Source: Armigeres subalbatus
Lineage: Eukaryota; Arthropoda; Insecta; Diptera; Culicidae
Direction: 5' to 3'
Assembly: GCF_024139115.2 (NCBI RefSeq)
Contig: NC_085141.1
Span: 28,721,242-28,785,241 of the forward strand
DNA length: 64,000 nucleotides
In this document: positions 33,560 through 43,841 of the stretch, one piece after another
Layout of the letters: every line of letters starts with the position of its first letter
Numbering within the stretch: position 1 is the stretch's first letter
The notes under the pieces: model-generated
What the model was told of the DNA's origin: nothing
The model's input: only the letters and a program-made list of their open reading frames with translations
Database searches by the model: none
Made by a program: the position numbers and the translations under genes

Positions 33560-33797
33560 AAACGGGTGAGTGTTTTAGAATGTTAGGTTGTTAAAATAGT
33601 TGGACGATTAGATTATATATGATAAAAATAAGCGAGAAAAAAAATCATTATGCAAAGTATTTTGAGTGATAGCCGAAAGTCCTAGAACGAGCTCAAATCG
33701 TTGCGTTCGCATTGATCTATACTGCAATTGCTATCGCCGTCGATGGTTTGTGTTCCAGTCTTTGCATTCTCCTTCCCACTGCGAAATCCGTACTAGG
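33560..33797. other. 3' flank of the PPR gene
   Basis: Holds an A-rich stretch (aaaataagcgagaaaaaaaa, about 33621-33645) that may contain the polyadenylation signal. Nothing else recognised before the inverted-repeat border at 33798. Confidence 0.5.
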
Positions 33798-33894
33798 CTG
33801 ATTTACAGTTCGGAAAACGTGTCCCCGGATTTGGTCTCTGAATTCATTCCGCACGGGAAATGCGTGATCTCTGACGGAAATTAATTATGTAAAG

Positions 33895-34160
33895 AGCCTA
33901 GTGAAGTAGGTAGTGAATAATGAGAAATGTGAGAAGTGTAAAGTGAATTACGAGGAGTAAGAAAATAATAGTGAAAAGTGACTAATGTGAAGTGAAAAAT
34001 GAAAAGTAAAAAATGAGTTGTGAGAAAAGAAGAAATTAATATTACGAGTGAGAATTGAGATTGAGAAGTAAGAAGAGTTAAATGAGAAATGAGTAGTAAG
34101 AAGCGAAAAGTGAGCAGTGAAAATTGAACAGTTTGAACGAGAAGTGAGAAATAGTCAATA
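33895..34160. repeat. Degenerate GTGAGAAA-type purine tract
   Basis: Irregular repeats of gtgag, gaaatg and gagaag on the plus strand, complementary in sense to the TCAC arrays that follow. It carries an open minus-strand frame (34180-33881) that is only translated repeat. Confidence 0.7.
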
Positions 34161-34163
34161 GTG

Positions 34164-34622
34164 AAACGGCCACCTCTCACTCAATCACTTTCTCTCACTC
34201 ATCCTCTCTCACCCACTCTTTCACTTACTTACAACTTATTCTCACTCTATCACTATCACTCACTCACTCTTACTCACTTTCACTCATTCACTAAATCTCA
34301 CTCACTTACTCTCACTCATTCACTCTCTCTCACCCACTCACTCAATCTCACACGAACTCATTCTCACTCACTCGTTCACTCACTCACTTACTCACTTTCA
34401 CTCACTCCCACTCAATCACTAACTCTTACTCACTCTCTCTCACTCACTCATTCTTACTCACTCAGTCATTCACTCACTCACTCTCACTCACTTTTACTCA
34501 CTTTCACTCAATCACTCACTCTTACTCACTCCCATTCACTCACTTTCTCTCACTCACACACTTTCGCTCACTCACTCAACCTCACACCCACACTCACTTA
34601 CTAATTCTCACCCACTCAGTTC
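34164..34622. repeat. (CACT)n-type microsatellite, left part
   Basis: Long imperfect array of cactcactcact and tctcactca variants. The plus-strand frame through it (34161-34604, Ser/Leu/Thr/His repeats) is low complexity and not credible as protein. The array resumes at 36687 after the R1-clade insertion. Confidence 0.95.
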
Positions 34623-36687
34623 ACTGAGGGCGAGACCGGCTTATCGGAAAAGTAGTTCAGATTCCGAAAATGCAGATCGACGGTGGACACAATCAGAACG
34701 GTCATTGCAGTTTCAGAGAGAGCGTCCAAGAAGAAGAGGCGCGGCAATCGATTCTGTACTGTAGTAACGATTTACATCAAAAACACTTTTAACAGTGCCA
34801 GTTGGAAGGCCACCGCCGCAGCGCTGCACGGTATGCGGGTTCCTGACTACTTGTGTAGAATCCTTGAAAGTTACTTTCAGAACCGGATCCTGGTTTACGA
34901 AACGAATTCGGGGCAGAAGTCGATTAGGGTTACGGCAGGTGTTCCGCAAGGTTCCATACTAGGCCCAACGCTGTGGAACATTATGTACAATGGAGTTCTA
35001 GAACTGAAGTTGCCCAAAGGCGTGAAGATCTTCGGATTCGCGGACGACGTCGTCCTTACAATAACCGGAGAGTCGTTGGAAGAAGTAGAAATGCTGGTGG
35101 CGGAAACGACCGACGCAGTTGAAAACTGGATGAACGGAGTCAAGCTGCAGCTAGCTCACCACAAAACAGAAGTGATGCTGGTTAGCAACTGCCGAGAGAT
35201 CCAGCGGATCCAGATTACCGTAGGAGGGCACAACATACCGTCCGTGCGGGCTTTGAGGCATCTAGGAGTGATGATCGACGACCGGTTGAATTTCAACACC
35301 CATGTGGACTATTCCTGCGAAAAGGCGGCTAAAATGGTCAGTGCGTTTGCAAGGATCATGCCGAACGTGGGTGGTCCTGAAAGCAGCAGTAGACGTCTTC
35401 TGGCAGCAGTATCATCCTCGATACTGAGGTACGGAGCTCCAGCCTGGGGAGCTGCGTTCAAGACAAAACGTAACCGCAGAAAGTTGAACAGCGTGTTTCG
35501 CCTAATGGCCGTTCGAGTCGCGAGTGCGTACCGAACCATTTCCTCGGAGGCAGTTTGCGTTATCGCAGGGATGATTCCAATCTGCATAACCCTAGCAGAG
35601 GATATCGAGTGTTACCAACGGAGAGATACCAGAAATGTGAGGAAGACGGTGAAACTGGACTCTATGTGGTGGCAGCAGGAGTGGGACAATGCGGATAATG
35701 GAAGGTGGACCCATCGGCTCATCCCCAATGTGTCGACGTGAGTGTATAGGGAGCATGGTGAGGTGAACTTTTACCTTACACAGTTCCTGTCCGGACACGG
35801 TTGTTTCCGCCAATATTTGCACCGGTGTGGCCATGCGTCATCGCCATTCTGCCCGGCGTGTATTAACGTAGAGGAGACTCCAGAGCACGTGATATTCGAC
35901 TGCCCGAGGTTTGCGGAGGCACGTAGAAGAATGCCTGCCATAAGGGCGGACAACATCGCAGAGCGAATGTGTCGCGATGAAGGTACGTGGAATGCGGTAA
36001 CCAGAGTCGTGACGCAAATACTGTCAGAGCTGCAGCGTCGATGGAGAAGGGACCAGCAAGTAAGCGTCGGTTTGGAGGGAAATCCAGCACAGTGAGCAGT
36101 ATTATATCTCGAGTCGTCGGGGCGCCAGCGAACCGTAAGTCTTCTGCCAACCGGAATCGTCGGACCGACCTTGGCACTCGAAACTCTTCGGGTGTGTAGG
36201 GCACCGCCAGTGCGGACGTCATCCACCACCGGAACTGTCGGACCACCTCTGCAACCCGAAGCCGAAGTCGGCGCAATGCGCGAAAGCGTCCCCTGCGATA
36301 GCCGCCGGTAGTCGGGGCACCATCAGTGCGGAAGATTCCTTTACCGGAACTGGTGGACCACCCTCGACGCCGGGGGAAGTCAGGAGGACCGCCGAGGGAT
36401 CGAGACAACGTAGCAGTGGATCTCAGCAAGCCAGTCGGCGAACTAGCCTAAGCTAGGGGCCGGAATTTTAGAAGAAGTGCATGAGCACAGCCCCCCCCGA
36501 AGTAGTCGCAGCATCCCGTGGTCCCGGGGGGATCGAGGCAAGGAGGATAAGGGACCCGGTTTATCCGGGAGGCACATTTTTAGCAGGTAGGGAGGAGCCC
36601 ATCCCTGTTCGCCTTCGAGCATAGTGTGGATGCTCGAGGTGTCTGTCGCGCAGATTTTTCCAAAGCCTTAAAACCTTGTAAAAAAAA
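34623..36687 (+). mobile_element. R1-clade LINE, 5'-truncated, inserted within the (CACT)n array
   Basis: Contains the 3' half of an R1-type ORF2 (34683-36095), a GC-rich 3' UTR of about 590 bp and a short A-run at 36678-36687. CACT-type microsatellite lies on both sides, so the element landed in the array. A target duplication cannot be defined because the flanks repeat (cccactca occurs at 34611-34618 and 36688-36695). R1-clade elements such as Waldo are known to favour simple repeats. Confidence 0.85.
34683..36095 (+). pseudogene. R1-clade ORF2, RT to C-terminal CCHC, one in-frame TGA
   Basis: RT blocks: IYIKNTFNSASWKA (motif A, catalytic D changed to N), VTAGVPQGSILGPTLWN and FGFADDVVLTI. 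A thumb/connection region follows (ALRHLGVMIDDRLNF, LRYGAPAWGAA). After a single TGA at 35739 the same frame continues with YLTQFLSGHGCFRQYL and a zinc-knuckle region (FCPACINVEETPEHVIFDCPRF). The stop looks like TGG to TGA. Otherwise the frame is continuous for about 470 codons, so the copy is young, though 5'-truncated. Confidence 0.88.
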
Positions 36688-36900
36688 CCCACTCACTCAC
36701 TGTCACTCACTCACTCATTCACTCTCACTCACTCACTGACTCTTACTCTCACTTTGACCAACTCACTCTTCCACTAAGTCACTTACGCACTCTCACTCAC
36801 ACGCTCACTCATTTTCTCTTTCTCACTCTTCCACTCAATCTCTCACTCACTCTCTCCATTTCTCCCGCTATCTTTCCCTCTTCTCGCTATCTTTCCCTCT
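36688..36900. repeat. (CACT)n-type microsatellite, right part
   Basis: Continuation of the array interrupted by the R1-clade LINE. It decays rightward into tctttccctcttctcgct-type pyrimidine repeats up to the retroposon border at 36901. Confidence 0.9.
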
Positions 36901-36914
36901 TGTCGCTCGTATGT

Positions 36915-38050
36915 TTTTTTTTATTTTGATTTATTTGAAAGGCTCAACCGCTAATAAGCATCACAGAGCCGAACTGCTTTTAATTTGTATAACATATTTC
37001 TTCTTATTATTAAATTAACTTTTGTTTCCTCTCGATGGAGCCAATTCATTTTTGCCTGTTATAGCTGCCGCACTTGGGAAACACTGTTCAGGACAAACTT
37101 TCTTTTTCTCGTTCGCAATGCGAGCTGACCGCCGTCGCTTCGTTGATCCAGTGATGGCGCTTGAGTTTATTGATTCGGAGCTAGAAGAAATTGAAGTATC
37201 GCCGCCGTCATCCACATTACCATAGTCGTCATCGGGAGAGGTGCAGTTGTTGCTCACCAATTGAGCAATAGTATGTTATTCTGTTTCTTTGGTTTCCTCT
37301 GGCCCGTCATGAGAGCTCGAGGATTGAGCGTTGCTTAGTGGAGGGAAGTCTTCTTGCTTCTTTGTGGTTTCCACCGCAGTACCTTGTGTTTGGCTGGAAT
37401 TTGTTGGCGTGCACTTTTTTTTCGGATGCGCTGCTTGGCCACATAGACGACACGACGGTTTTTGCCCATTGTATGTGCACAAGCTTTGAAATCCGTTTAT
37501 TGTGATATAGGACGGTATTGGTTGCTTGAGCCTAATGTGCACCACTCGCACACCGTTAAAGATGCCGGGGAAGTAATACTTCCATCGTTCTTTTGTAATG
37601 GACGTTACCGTCCCGAATTGCCGCATGAAGCCGTCAACGGTGGCATTAGTCACCGTGGGTGGTAGATCATGAACACGAACTGCAGTCAATTCACTATCCA
37701 CCCTATCCACATAAACGTGGATAGAATTTTTTTTCATCACACCAGAAAAATGTTTTAAATTATGCTCCATTTCGTATCTACAAGCAACTTCAAAACTTCA
37801 CATTTCGATGTAAATGCACTTGCGAATATTATGAAACTGTATCTGTTTCACTTCCGATAATTGCAATTTAATTTCACTTTCCAGAAACTTATGTACTTTC
37901 GCTGCATCAGGTCGCGCGGGAAGCACACTAAAATCGATTACAACGGTATTTGGACGCTCCCGATTCATTGCAACCACTAAGTATTCGTGACGAAATAAGT
38001 AACAAAGTGAAAAACACGCCCGATAGATAGTAGCTCTGGCTGTCAACTGA
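36915..38050 (-). mobile_element. ORF1-only LINE-type retroposon (HAL1-like) with 14-bp target duplication
   Basis: tgtcgctcgtatgt occurs at 36901-36914 and 38051-38064. Between these, read on the minus strand, are a 5' end starting TCAGTTGACAG (initiator-like, with a DPE-like GGGCG near +28), an 82-nt leader, a gag-like ORF1 from 37968 to 37015, a short 3' UTR and an A-rich tail. No endonuclease or RT is present. The intact-looking 5' end argues against simple 5' truncation, so this is an ORF1-only derivative mobilised in trans. Confidence 0.75.
37015..37968 (-). pseudogene. Gag-like ORF1 with CCHC knuckle, two in-frame stops
   Basis: Starts at ATG 37968 (MNRERPNTVVIDFSVLPAR). An RRM-like region has VRVHDLPPTVTNATVDGFMR and WKYYFPGIFNGVRVVHIRL, then a CCHC knuckle, CRLCGQAAHPKKKC, and an acidic serine-rich tail with RRRSARIANEKKK. 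A TGA near 37797 and a TAA near 37276 interrupt one continuous frame; the second may be the true ORF1 end. Such proteins bind LINE RNA in the RNP. It is similar in layout to ORF1 of Tx1/L1-type and other mosquito LINEs. Confidence 0.75.
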
Positions 38051-38394
38051 TGTCGCTCGTATGTGTTTGTATAAATAAATCCGAACCAAAACCCAGAAGT
38101 GTAAATTGAAGCACGGGCGCGGATACGCAGATTCTCAAAACCCGAAGCAAAATCCTGAAGTGTAAACCCAATCACGGAAAATGTTTTGGCAGTGGAGACT
38201 TATCGGCGGAAAATTTTCCCTGACAACCCGGAGCAGAATCCCGTAACAAATCCCGTGGACACGTTTTCCGAACTGTAAACCAGTAAATCTATTTAATTCT
38301 GGTTGATGTCAGCTTCTATTGCGCACCTCGACACGAAACGAGCAAACCATGCAAACTGTCATACGAAAGACTTACTAACTCTACTTATGGATCC

Positions 38395-39850
38395 TGTACA
38401 CCTCCGGTGGTGCAAAGGGCCGACATGAAAGATCTCCATCCTGAGCGTTGCCCGGCTATCGCTTTAACCTGTTGCCAGGTTAGATTTCGGTCGACTTCTT
38501 TTATTTCTTTATTGAGGCTTCGCCGCCATGAGCCTCTGGGTCTGCCTCTGCTGCGATGTCCCGCTGGGTTCCAGTCTAATGCTTGTTTACAGATTTCGTT
38601 TCGCCCCTACGTAGAGTGTGTCCGACCCAGCCCCACTTTCGATCCCGAATTTATTTTGCTATCGGCCTCTGGTGACAACGACGTTGAAGCTCGTTGTTTG
38701 AGATCCAGTTGTGAGACCACCAGGCCCGAATTATATACCGCAGGCATCTGTTGATGAACACCTGCAGCCGTTGAGTGTTCTCCACTGATACACACCATGT
38801 TTCGCTAGCGTAACAGCGCAGATTTCACGTTAGAGTTGAGAATTCGTATTTTGGTGCGTTCACTTGAAAGATATTTTAGTTACCAGATAAAGATTGTGGC
38901 TGTCGTCGCTGTCCGGAACATCTTTTGCTGGTGAGGATCTAAATGTCAATGAAGCAAAAATACATACGATTTGACAATTAGGTACCACACATGTTTCGGA
39001 CAGCAGAACAAAGGGAACCGAAGCGACAATCTTTATCTGGTAACTAAAATATCTTTTGTTCACTTATCTGCCTGTTTTTCCAGATATTTCTTAAACTCGT
39101 AAAGGCAGCCCTTGGTTTCTTGATCCGTGCGCCTATGTCGATCTTGGTACCGCCGTCTGACACCATTTGGCTACCAAGATATTGGAAGCTTTCAACATTC
39201 TCCACTGGTCGCCCGGCTACTGTGAAACCAACGATTTGGTTTTGTTGACTTTGATGACTATACCTGCCGAAGAGGACCGCTAGGCAATGTCGTTGAGCTT
39301 ACTCTATGCATATCAGAGCGCCGTTGAGCGAGGAGTGCAACGTCATCAGCCAATTCGAAGTCGTTTAGGTGCTCCAAGGTTATTATAGGCTGCCATAACA
39401 GCCCGCGGTTTGGATCAAGGTCAATCGCACCTACCAGAATCTCGTCGATTACGATGAGGAACAGTAACGATGATAGAATACATCCTTGCTTCACACCAGT
39501 TACGACCCGGATAGACCCAATTGTGCAGCACTCTACACGAAAAGGCCGCGTACTGTGCCCCGATGGAGCCGATGACTTTCTCAGGAACCCCCTTGTGTTT
39601 TAGGGCGCCCCACATATTCTCGTGATTGAGACGGTCGAAAGCTTTTTCGTAGTCAATGAATACCAAGTAAAGGAAGTCTTGAAATTCGTTGACCTGCTCG
39701 CGAATGATACGGAGCTTGACAATATGGTCCACACAATATGATCTTCCGGCACGGAATCCGGCCTGCTGCCGCTAGATAGTCGCATCGATCTTCTCCTGAA
39801 TCCGGGCTAGGATTACTTTGCATAGAACTAGGAGAACGGTACACAGCAAC
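38395..39850 (-). mobile_element. LINE fragment (F52C9.6-like RT), copy E
   Basis: Minus-strand frames show FIDYEKAFDRLNHENMWGAL (39732 piece), QGCILSSLLFLIVIDEILV and FELADDVALLAQRRSDM (39494 piece). Further left, degraded C-terminal sequence is parallel to copy F at 58563-59296. Two or more frame changes and the MITE at 38866-39057 break it. Family membership (widespread RTs resembling worm F52C9.6) is from memory; clade not certain. Confidence 0.8.
38866..39057. mobile_element. hAT-type MITE, copy 2, with 8-bp target duplication
   Basis: 192 bp, ends gaaagatattttagttacc / ggtaactaaaatatctttt. gttcactt flanks both sides (38858-38865, 39058-39065). The paralogous LINE copy at 59040-59062 has the uninterrupted site with a single gttcactt. 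The interior matches 13812-14010 in the opposite orientation. Confidence 0.95.
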
Positions 39851-39859
39851 ATAATAGGT

Positions 39860-40620
39860 CCACCGTCTGGCCGGTATTTATTAAAACGAGCGTTTTGGTG
39901 GGTGTCATTTTGTCATTTTGTTTGAGATGTCACGGAGAGAGGAGAGCAGAGAGTGTTTAGTAGAGAGCGGTCCCAGAATCGACAGAATGTTTCCGGCGGT
40001 AGCAGAGTCACAAGCGCGCGTCGAAAGGAGACGCTGCCAAAATGTATTCATATGGCGGCGTCTTTACTGAATTTCCGTCTGCCAATTCTAGAAACTTTTT
40101 TCAAATAGGCGTAATTTTATTTGACCTTGAAATTAAAAACGGCTAATACTCTCTCTCTGTTCAGCATATTTTGTTCAACTGACCGTACTATCATCTCCAC
40201 TCCATCTGGATTGGAATCTATTCTTTCTGTTAGGCACATTAGTAGACGAAAATAGTTTGAATGAAGCGCATATTCGTCGTACCAAAAACCAAGGTCAATC
40301 CTAGAATTTTATCGAGTGGCTGATGTTGTCGTCAGTAGCAATCAGGTTGATGCTGTTTGCGATTGAAACGCACATGTTGTTGCGAATAAATCGGTTGGCT
40401 TGGCGTCGGCAGATAGTTGTCGTCGGTAGCAGAACCACGAGTGCTCGTGAGAGGGAGACGCTGCAGTAAATGCATTCGCATGGGTGGCATGTCAAAATCG
40501 CGAGAAAATTTCACTTTTCACCGACGACAGCCAAATCGATAATTTATAGCTGAAGCGCTATAGACGCAATCCGTGCCAACTAAAAAATAATTTGAGCGTC
40601 TCCTTCCGACGCGTGTCTTT
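39860..40620. repeat. Degraded pair of related segments
   Basis: gagggagacgctgcagtaaatgc (about 40450) resembles aaggagacgctgccaaaatgta (about 40025), and gtagcagaaccacgagtgctcg resembles gtagcagagtcacaagcgcgcg, so two diverged copies of an unidentified repeat lie here about 430 bp apart. No gene recognised. Confidence 0.5.
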
Positions 40621-40640
40621 GATTTGCCATTGCGTGCCAT

Positions 40641-41292
40641 TACATGTACATTACATTTACATTACATTTACATTACATTTACATTACATTTACATTACAT
40701 TTACATTACATTTACATTACATTTACATTACATTTACATTACATTTACATTACATTTACATTACATTTACATTACATTTACATTACATTTACATTACATT
40801 TATATTACATTTACATTACATTTACATTACATTTATATTACATTTACATTTACATTACATTTACATTACATTTACATTACATTTACATTACATTTACATT
40901 ACATTTACATTACATTTACATTACATTTACATTACATTTACATTACATTTACATTACATTTACATTACATTTACATTACATTTACATTACATTTACATTA
41001 CATTTACATTACATTTACATTACATTTACATTACATTTACATTACATTTACATTACATTTACATTACATTTACATTACATTTACATTACATTTACATTAC
41101 ATTTACATTACATTTACATTACATTTACATTACATTTACATTACATTTACATTACATTTACATTACATTTACATTACATTTACATTACATTTACATTACA
41201 TTTACATTACATTTACATTACATTTACATTACATTTACATTACATTTACATTACATTTACATTACATTTACATTACATTTACATTACATTAT
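40641..41292. repeat. 11-bp minisatellite (ACATTTACATT)n, about 59 units
   Basis: Nearly perfect array of an 11-bp unit made of a 5-mer and a 6-mer (acatt + acattt). A few units carry tatatt in place of tacatt (40801, 40836) and one phase slip occurs at 40850. Because 11 is not a multiple of 3 and no stop occurs, all three plus frames stay open for 650-740 bp and encode the same 11-residue repeat. This is not evidence of a gene. Confidence 0.97.
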
Positions 41293-41408
41293 TAGTTTTT
41301 CAAACATGTCGAGAATGGTACTCCAGTCGTAAAGAACACCTCGTTACCCTATACGGTGAGTAAAAAGCGATGCCTACGTTTTGTGAACTGTAATTTTTAA
41401 GGGGTGAT

Positions 41409-42371
41409 CGGGGCAATATGGGCCACCTAAGGGAATCGTTCCGAAAAGCGCTGAAAAGCTCAAACAAACATCGTTCAAATGTAGTTGACTTATACTAGAG
41501 AATGTAACCTTTCATATAACGTCGATGAATGACGAAAAATGCGTTAGGAAATTGTTGGAATGCACTTTTGAAAATGTATTGATTTCAATGTGTATTCCCG
41601 ACTATACGGGGCAATATGAGCCACCATTTGGAGCAGTATGGGCCACCCATCCAAAACGTTTATTTAGGCGAAAAAAGTATCGTAATATGGAAGAATATGA
41701 TATTCCTACAACAGTTGTGAGTATTCCATACTAAATAAAATTAAAAAACCGCACAACAGCGGACTGAATCGATTTGCCATTCTTCACCGTTTGAACAGCC
41801 ACATTTAAATTGGCCAATGGTCATTTTTTTCTGTTTCAATCGCAGTAATGTGCTGTTGTAATTTTTGCGTAATGAATCTTACATATATGATAATATTCTT
41901 GTATTTGACTACTGAAATTTGAACTTGTTCGTATTTTAAGGCCTGATATCTTGCTCTGTGCAGGTATGCCCATATTGCCCCATAGGGACTGGTTTTGGGA
42001 AAAAAAAGTTTTATGATAAATTCAGATTTGTATCAATACATGTGTGTACAATATTCAATTTTAATATATCTTTTGATTGTTGTGTATTTTTTACCTGTAT
42101 TTTGATCAGTTTTGTGTCAAAACCTTATTTATAAACTTCAAATCTTATAATAATTTTGCCTATGCAGCAAAAATTTACATTTTCAAGTGTATTTTCATGT
42201 TTGAATTGAATTTTAATGCGGTTTTCACGTTGATGCATATGTGTAGCATCCTCTTAAAGATCATATAACTTTTACATGCTAAAACTTGGCAATAAGCTCA
42301 AAATGAGGGTGGCTCATATTGCCCCGTATGTTCATATTGCCCCGTATGTTCATATTGCCCCTACTGCCCCT
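41409..42371. mobile_element. MITE-like element with GGGGCAATATGGGCCAC ends
   Basis: The left end ggggcaatatgggccacctaagg (41409 onward) is inverted at the right as ggtggctcatattgcccc (42308-42325), followed by two more tatgttcatattgcccc units. Internal direct copies occur at 41610-41650 and an inverted one near 41967. The terminus parallels ggggcaagatgggtcacctaagg at 24419. No credible ORF. Confidence 0.65.
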
Positions 42372-42985
42372 ATTCGTCAGGAGCCGACACATCGGTTGAG
42401 TTTTTTTTACCACTGGCTTTCCGAGATGAATGAAACATCAAATTGTTGTCGAGACGTCATATGTATTTACATCGCTCACATAATTATTTTTAAACCGCCA
42501 TAATCACCTTAATCGTGCTGTGATACTGTTAATCACGATGAGGCGATGCGGTACCTCCACCTCACATAGAATACATAGAGGTTTTGGGAAACAACAGAGC
42601 CAGAAAAAAGTGCTTTGCTGCTGTGTGTTCGGCGTAGCTCTGGTTATATATACCGGAATGAACGAGGCGTTCTTTCATATAAACAAAAATCGACCTTGAA
42701 ATTTTTGCTTCTTAGTTAATGAGCTGATCTTGTAGGGTGGATATTCCGTTTGAGCATAATTGACAATTGTGTTTAAAACATGTGTCTGTTGAAGAGATAA
42801 ACTTGGTAAATACCTTCATTAGAAATAAAATCTGGGAATAAAAAGTACAACCGATTTTCGATATTGGTTATAGGTATGGTTCTCAGCATTTTATTTTAAG
42901 AATATCTCAAGTTCTCATATTAGTTGTTTTAATTGGCTTTTTTCGGTGAAACAGTGCCCGTACAAAGCTACCGGTCTGAGTGACG
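42372..42985. other. No recognised feature
   Basis: Mixed A/T-rich DNA. Nothing with a second copy or coding pattern was seen. Confidence 0.45.
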
Positions 42986-42989
42986 GCTA

Positions 42990-43100
42990 GTCCGATCCGA
43001 TTAGGTTCCCTCTTCAGTCTTAAGTAAATCTCCTCCATTTTCTAAAAGTTTCGTGTCATAATAGCAATACCATCGACGAAGCCTAGTAGCTAGAATAGAG
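42990..43100 (-). pseudogene. Small RTE RT scrap
   Basis: ctagtccgatccgattaggt...ttcctcttcagtctt and catcgacgaagcctagtagctag align by eye with the RT region of copies B and C around the FADDIDIMA box (44560-44650). Strongly diverged. Confidence 0.6.
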
Positions 43101-43109
43101 CACACTGTT

Positions 43110-43438
43110 AAACTCTATCGCATCATAGGCAAAACTTTCAACGGCCAGGAGAGGGGCCGTCAAGTCCGATATGATGCATTAATAAAATTTTAAGATAAGA
43201 TTTGTTTTATTCTTCATTATAGGGGTTTCCGGCCCTTGCAAGAAAAAATATGATTTTTAGGGGTAAATGGGGCAAAACAGCCCTTCAAGTCACGATCCAG
43301 GGCCGGAATATATACATTTCGGATTCTCACAATGGCGATCCTGCCAGGAGCTAAGAAGGACCTAAATGTACCAAAAAGGAACCACCTATCTGCAATGCAA
43401 AACAATAATTTAAAAAATTCACCGAGAATGCGGATCAG
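43110..43438. other. No recognised feature
   Basis: Short unassigned stretch between the RT scrap and the minisatellite. Confidence 0.4.
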
Positions 43439-43740
43439 CACGATCGCGTACTGAAAAGCGGACATCGATTGTCGCGCATCAGAAGCGGGGAAAAAAAAAG
43501 CGCTCTTGAAAAAGCGGATAATGTTGCGGACGGAAGGTCGCGCATTTCAGCAGTGGACAGAAGGTCGTGCATTTTAGTAGCGGGCAAACGGTCGCGAAGT
43601 TAAGAAGCGGACATGCAGGTCGCGCAAATTAGAAGCGGGCATTGAAGTCGTGCATTTGTAAAGCGGACAGCAGTGTCGCGCATCCCAAAAACGAGCGCAA
43701 AGATGGACAAAGTTAAAGCGGATACAAATGTGTCGCATCG
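43439..43740. repeat. Degenerate minisatellite, unit about 30-36 bp
   Basis: Repeats of the theme gaagcggacat...ggtcgcgcat...agaagcgggca, with variants gtcgtgcat and gtcgcgaag. At least eight imperfect units. No second array in the window. Confidence 0.75.
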
Positions 43741-43841
43741 CATGAGGCTGATTCGAATGGTTCATCCGTCATCAATTTGGTCGTCGCATGTGTACCAGGG
43801 TGTGACAATTGGTGCGTTGGTTATTATTATTATTTATCAGA

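Larger units (their letters stand above)
33798..38283. mobile_element. Candidate foldback-type element holding nested insertions
   Basis: A 27-bp inverted repeat bounds the interval: 33798-33824 (ctgatttacagttcggaaaa...) and 38257-38283 (...ttttccgaactgtaaaccag), with one mismatch and weaker matching further in. Just inside the left end is a GTGA-rich purine tract (33895-34160). Its complement, TCAC-rich arrays, fills 34164-34622 and 36687-36860. Inverted ends plus complementary short-repeat arms resemble foldback elements. An R1-clade LINE and an ORF1-only retroposon lie inside. Whether the ends belong to one element is inference. Confidence 0.45.

Noticed and set aside
34161..34604. 147-residue Ser/Leu/Thr/His-rich frame
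   Set aside because: Translation of the CACT microsatellite.
40592..41363. Three overlapping 220-246 residue open frames
   Set aside because: Pure translation of an 11-bp satellite; identical repeat in every frame; no flanking gene signals.
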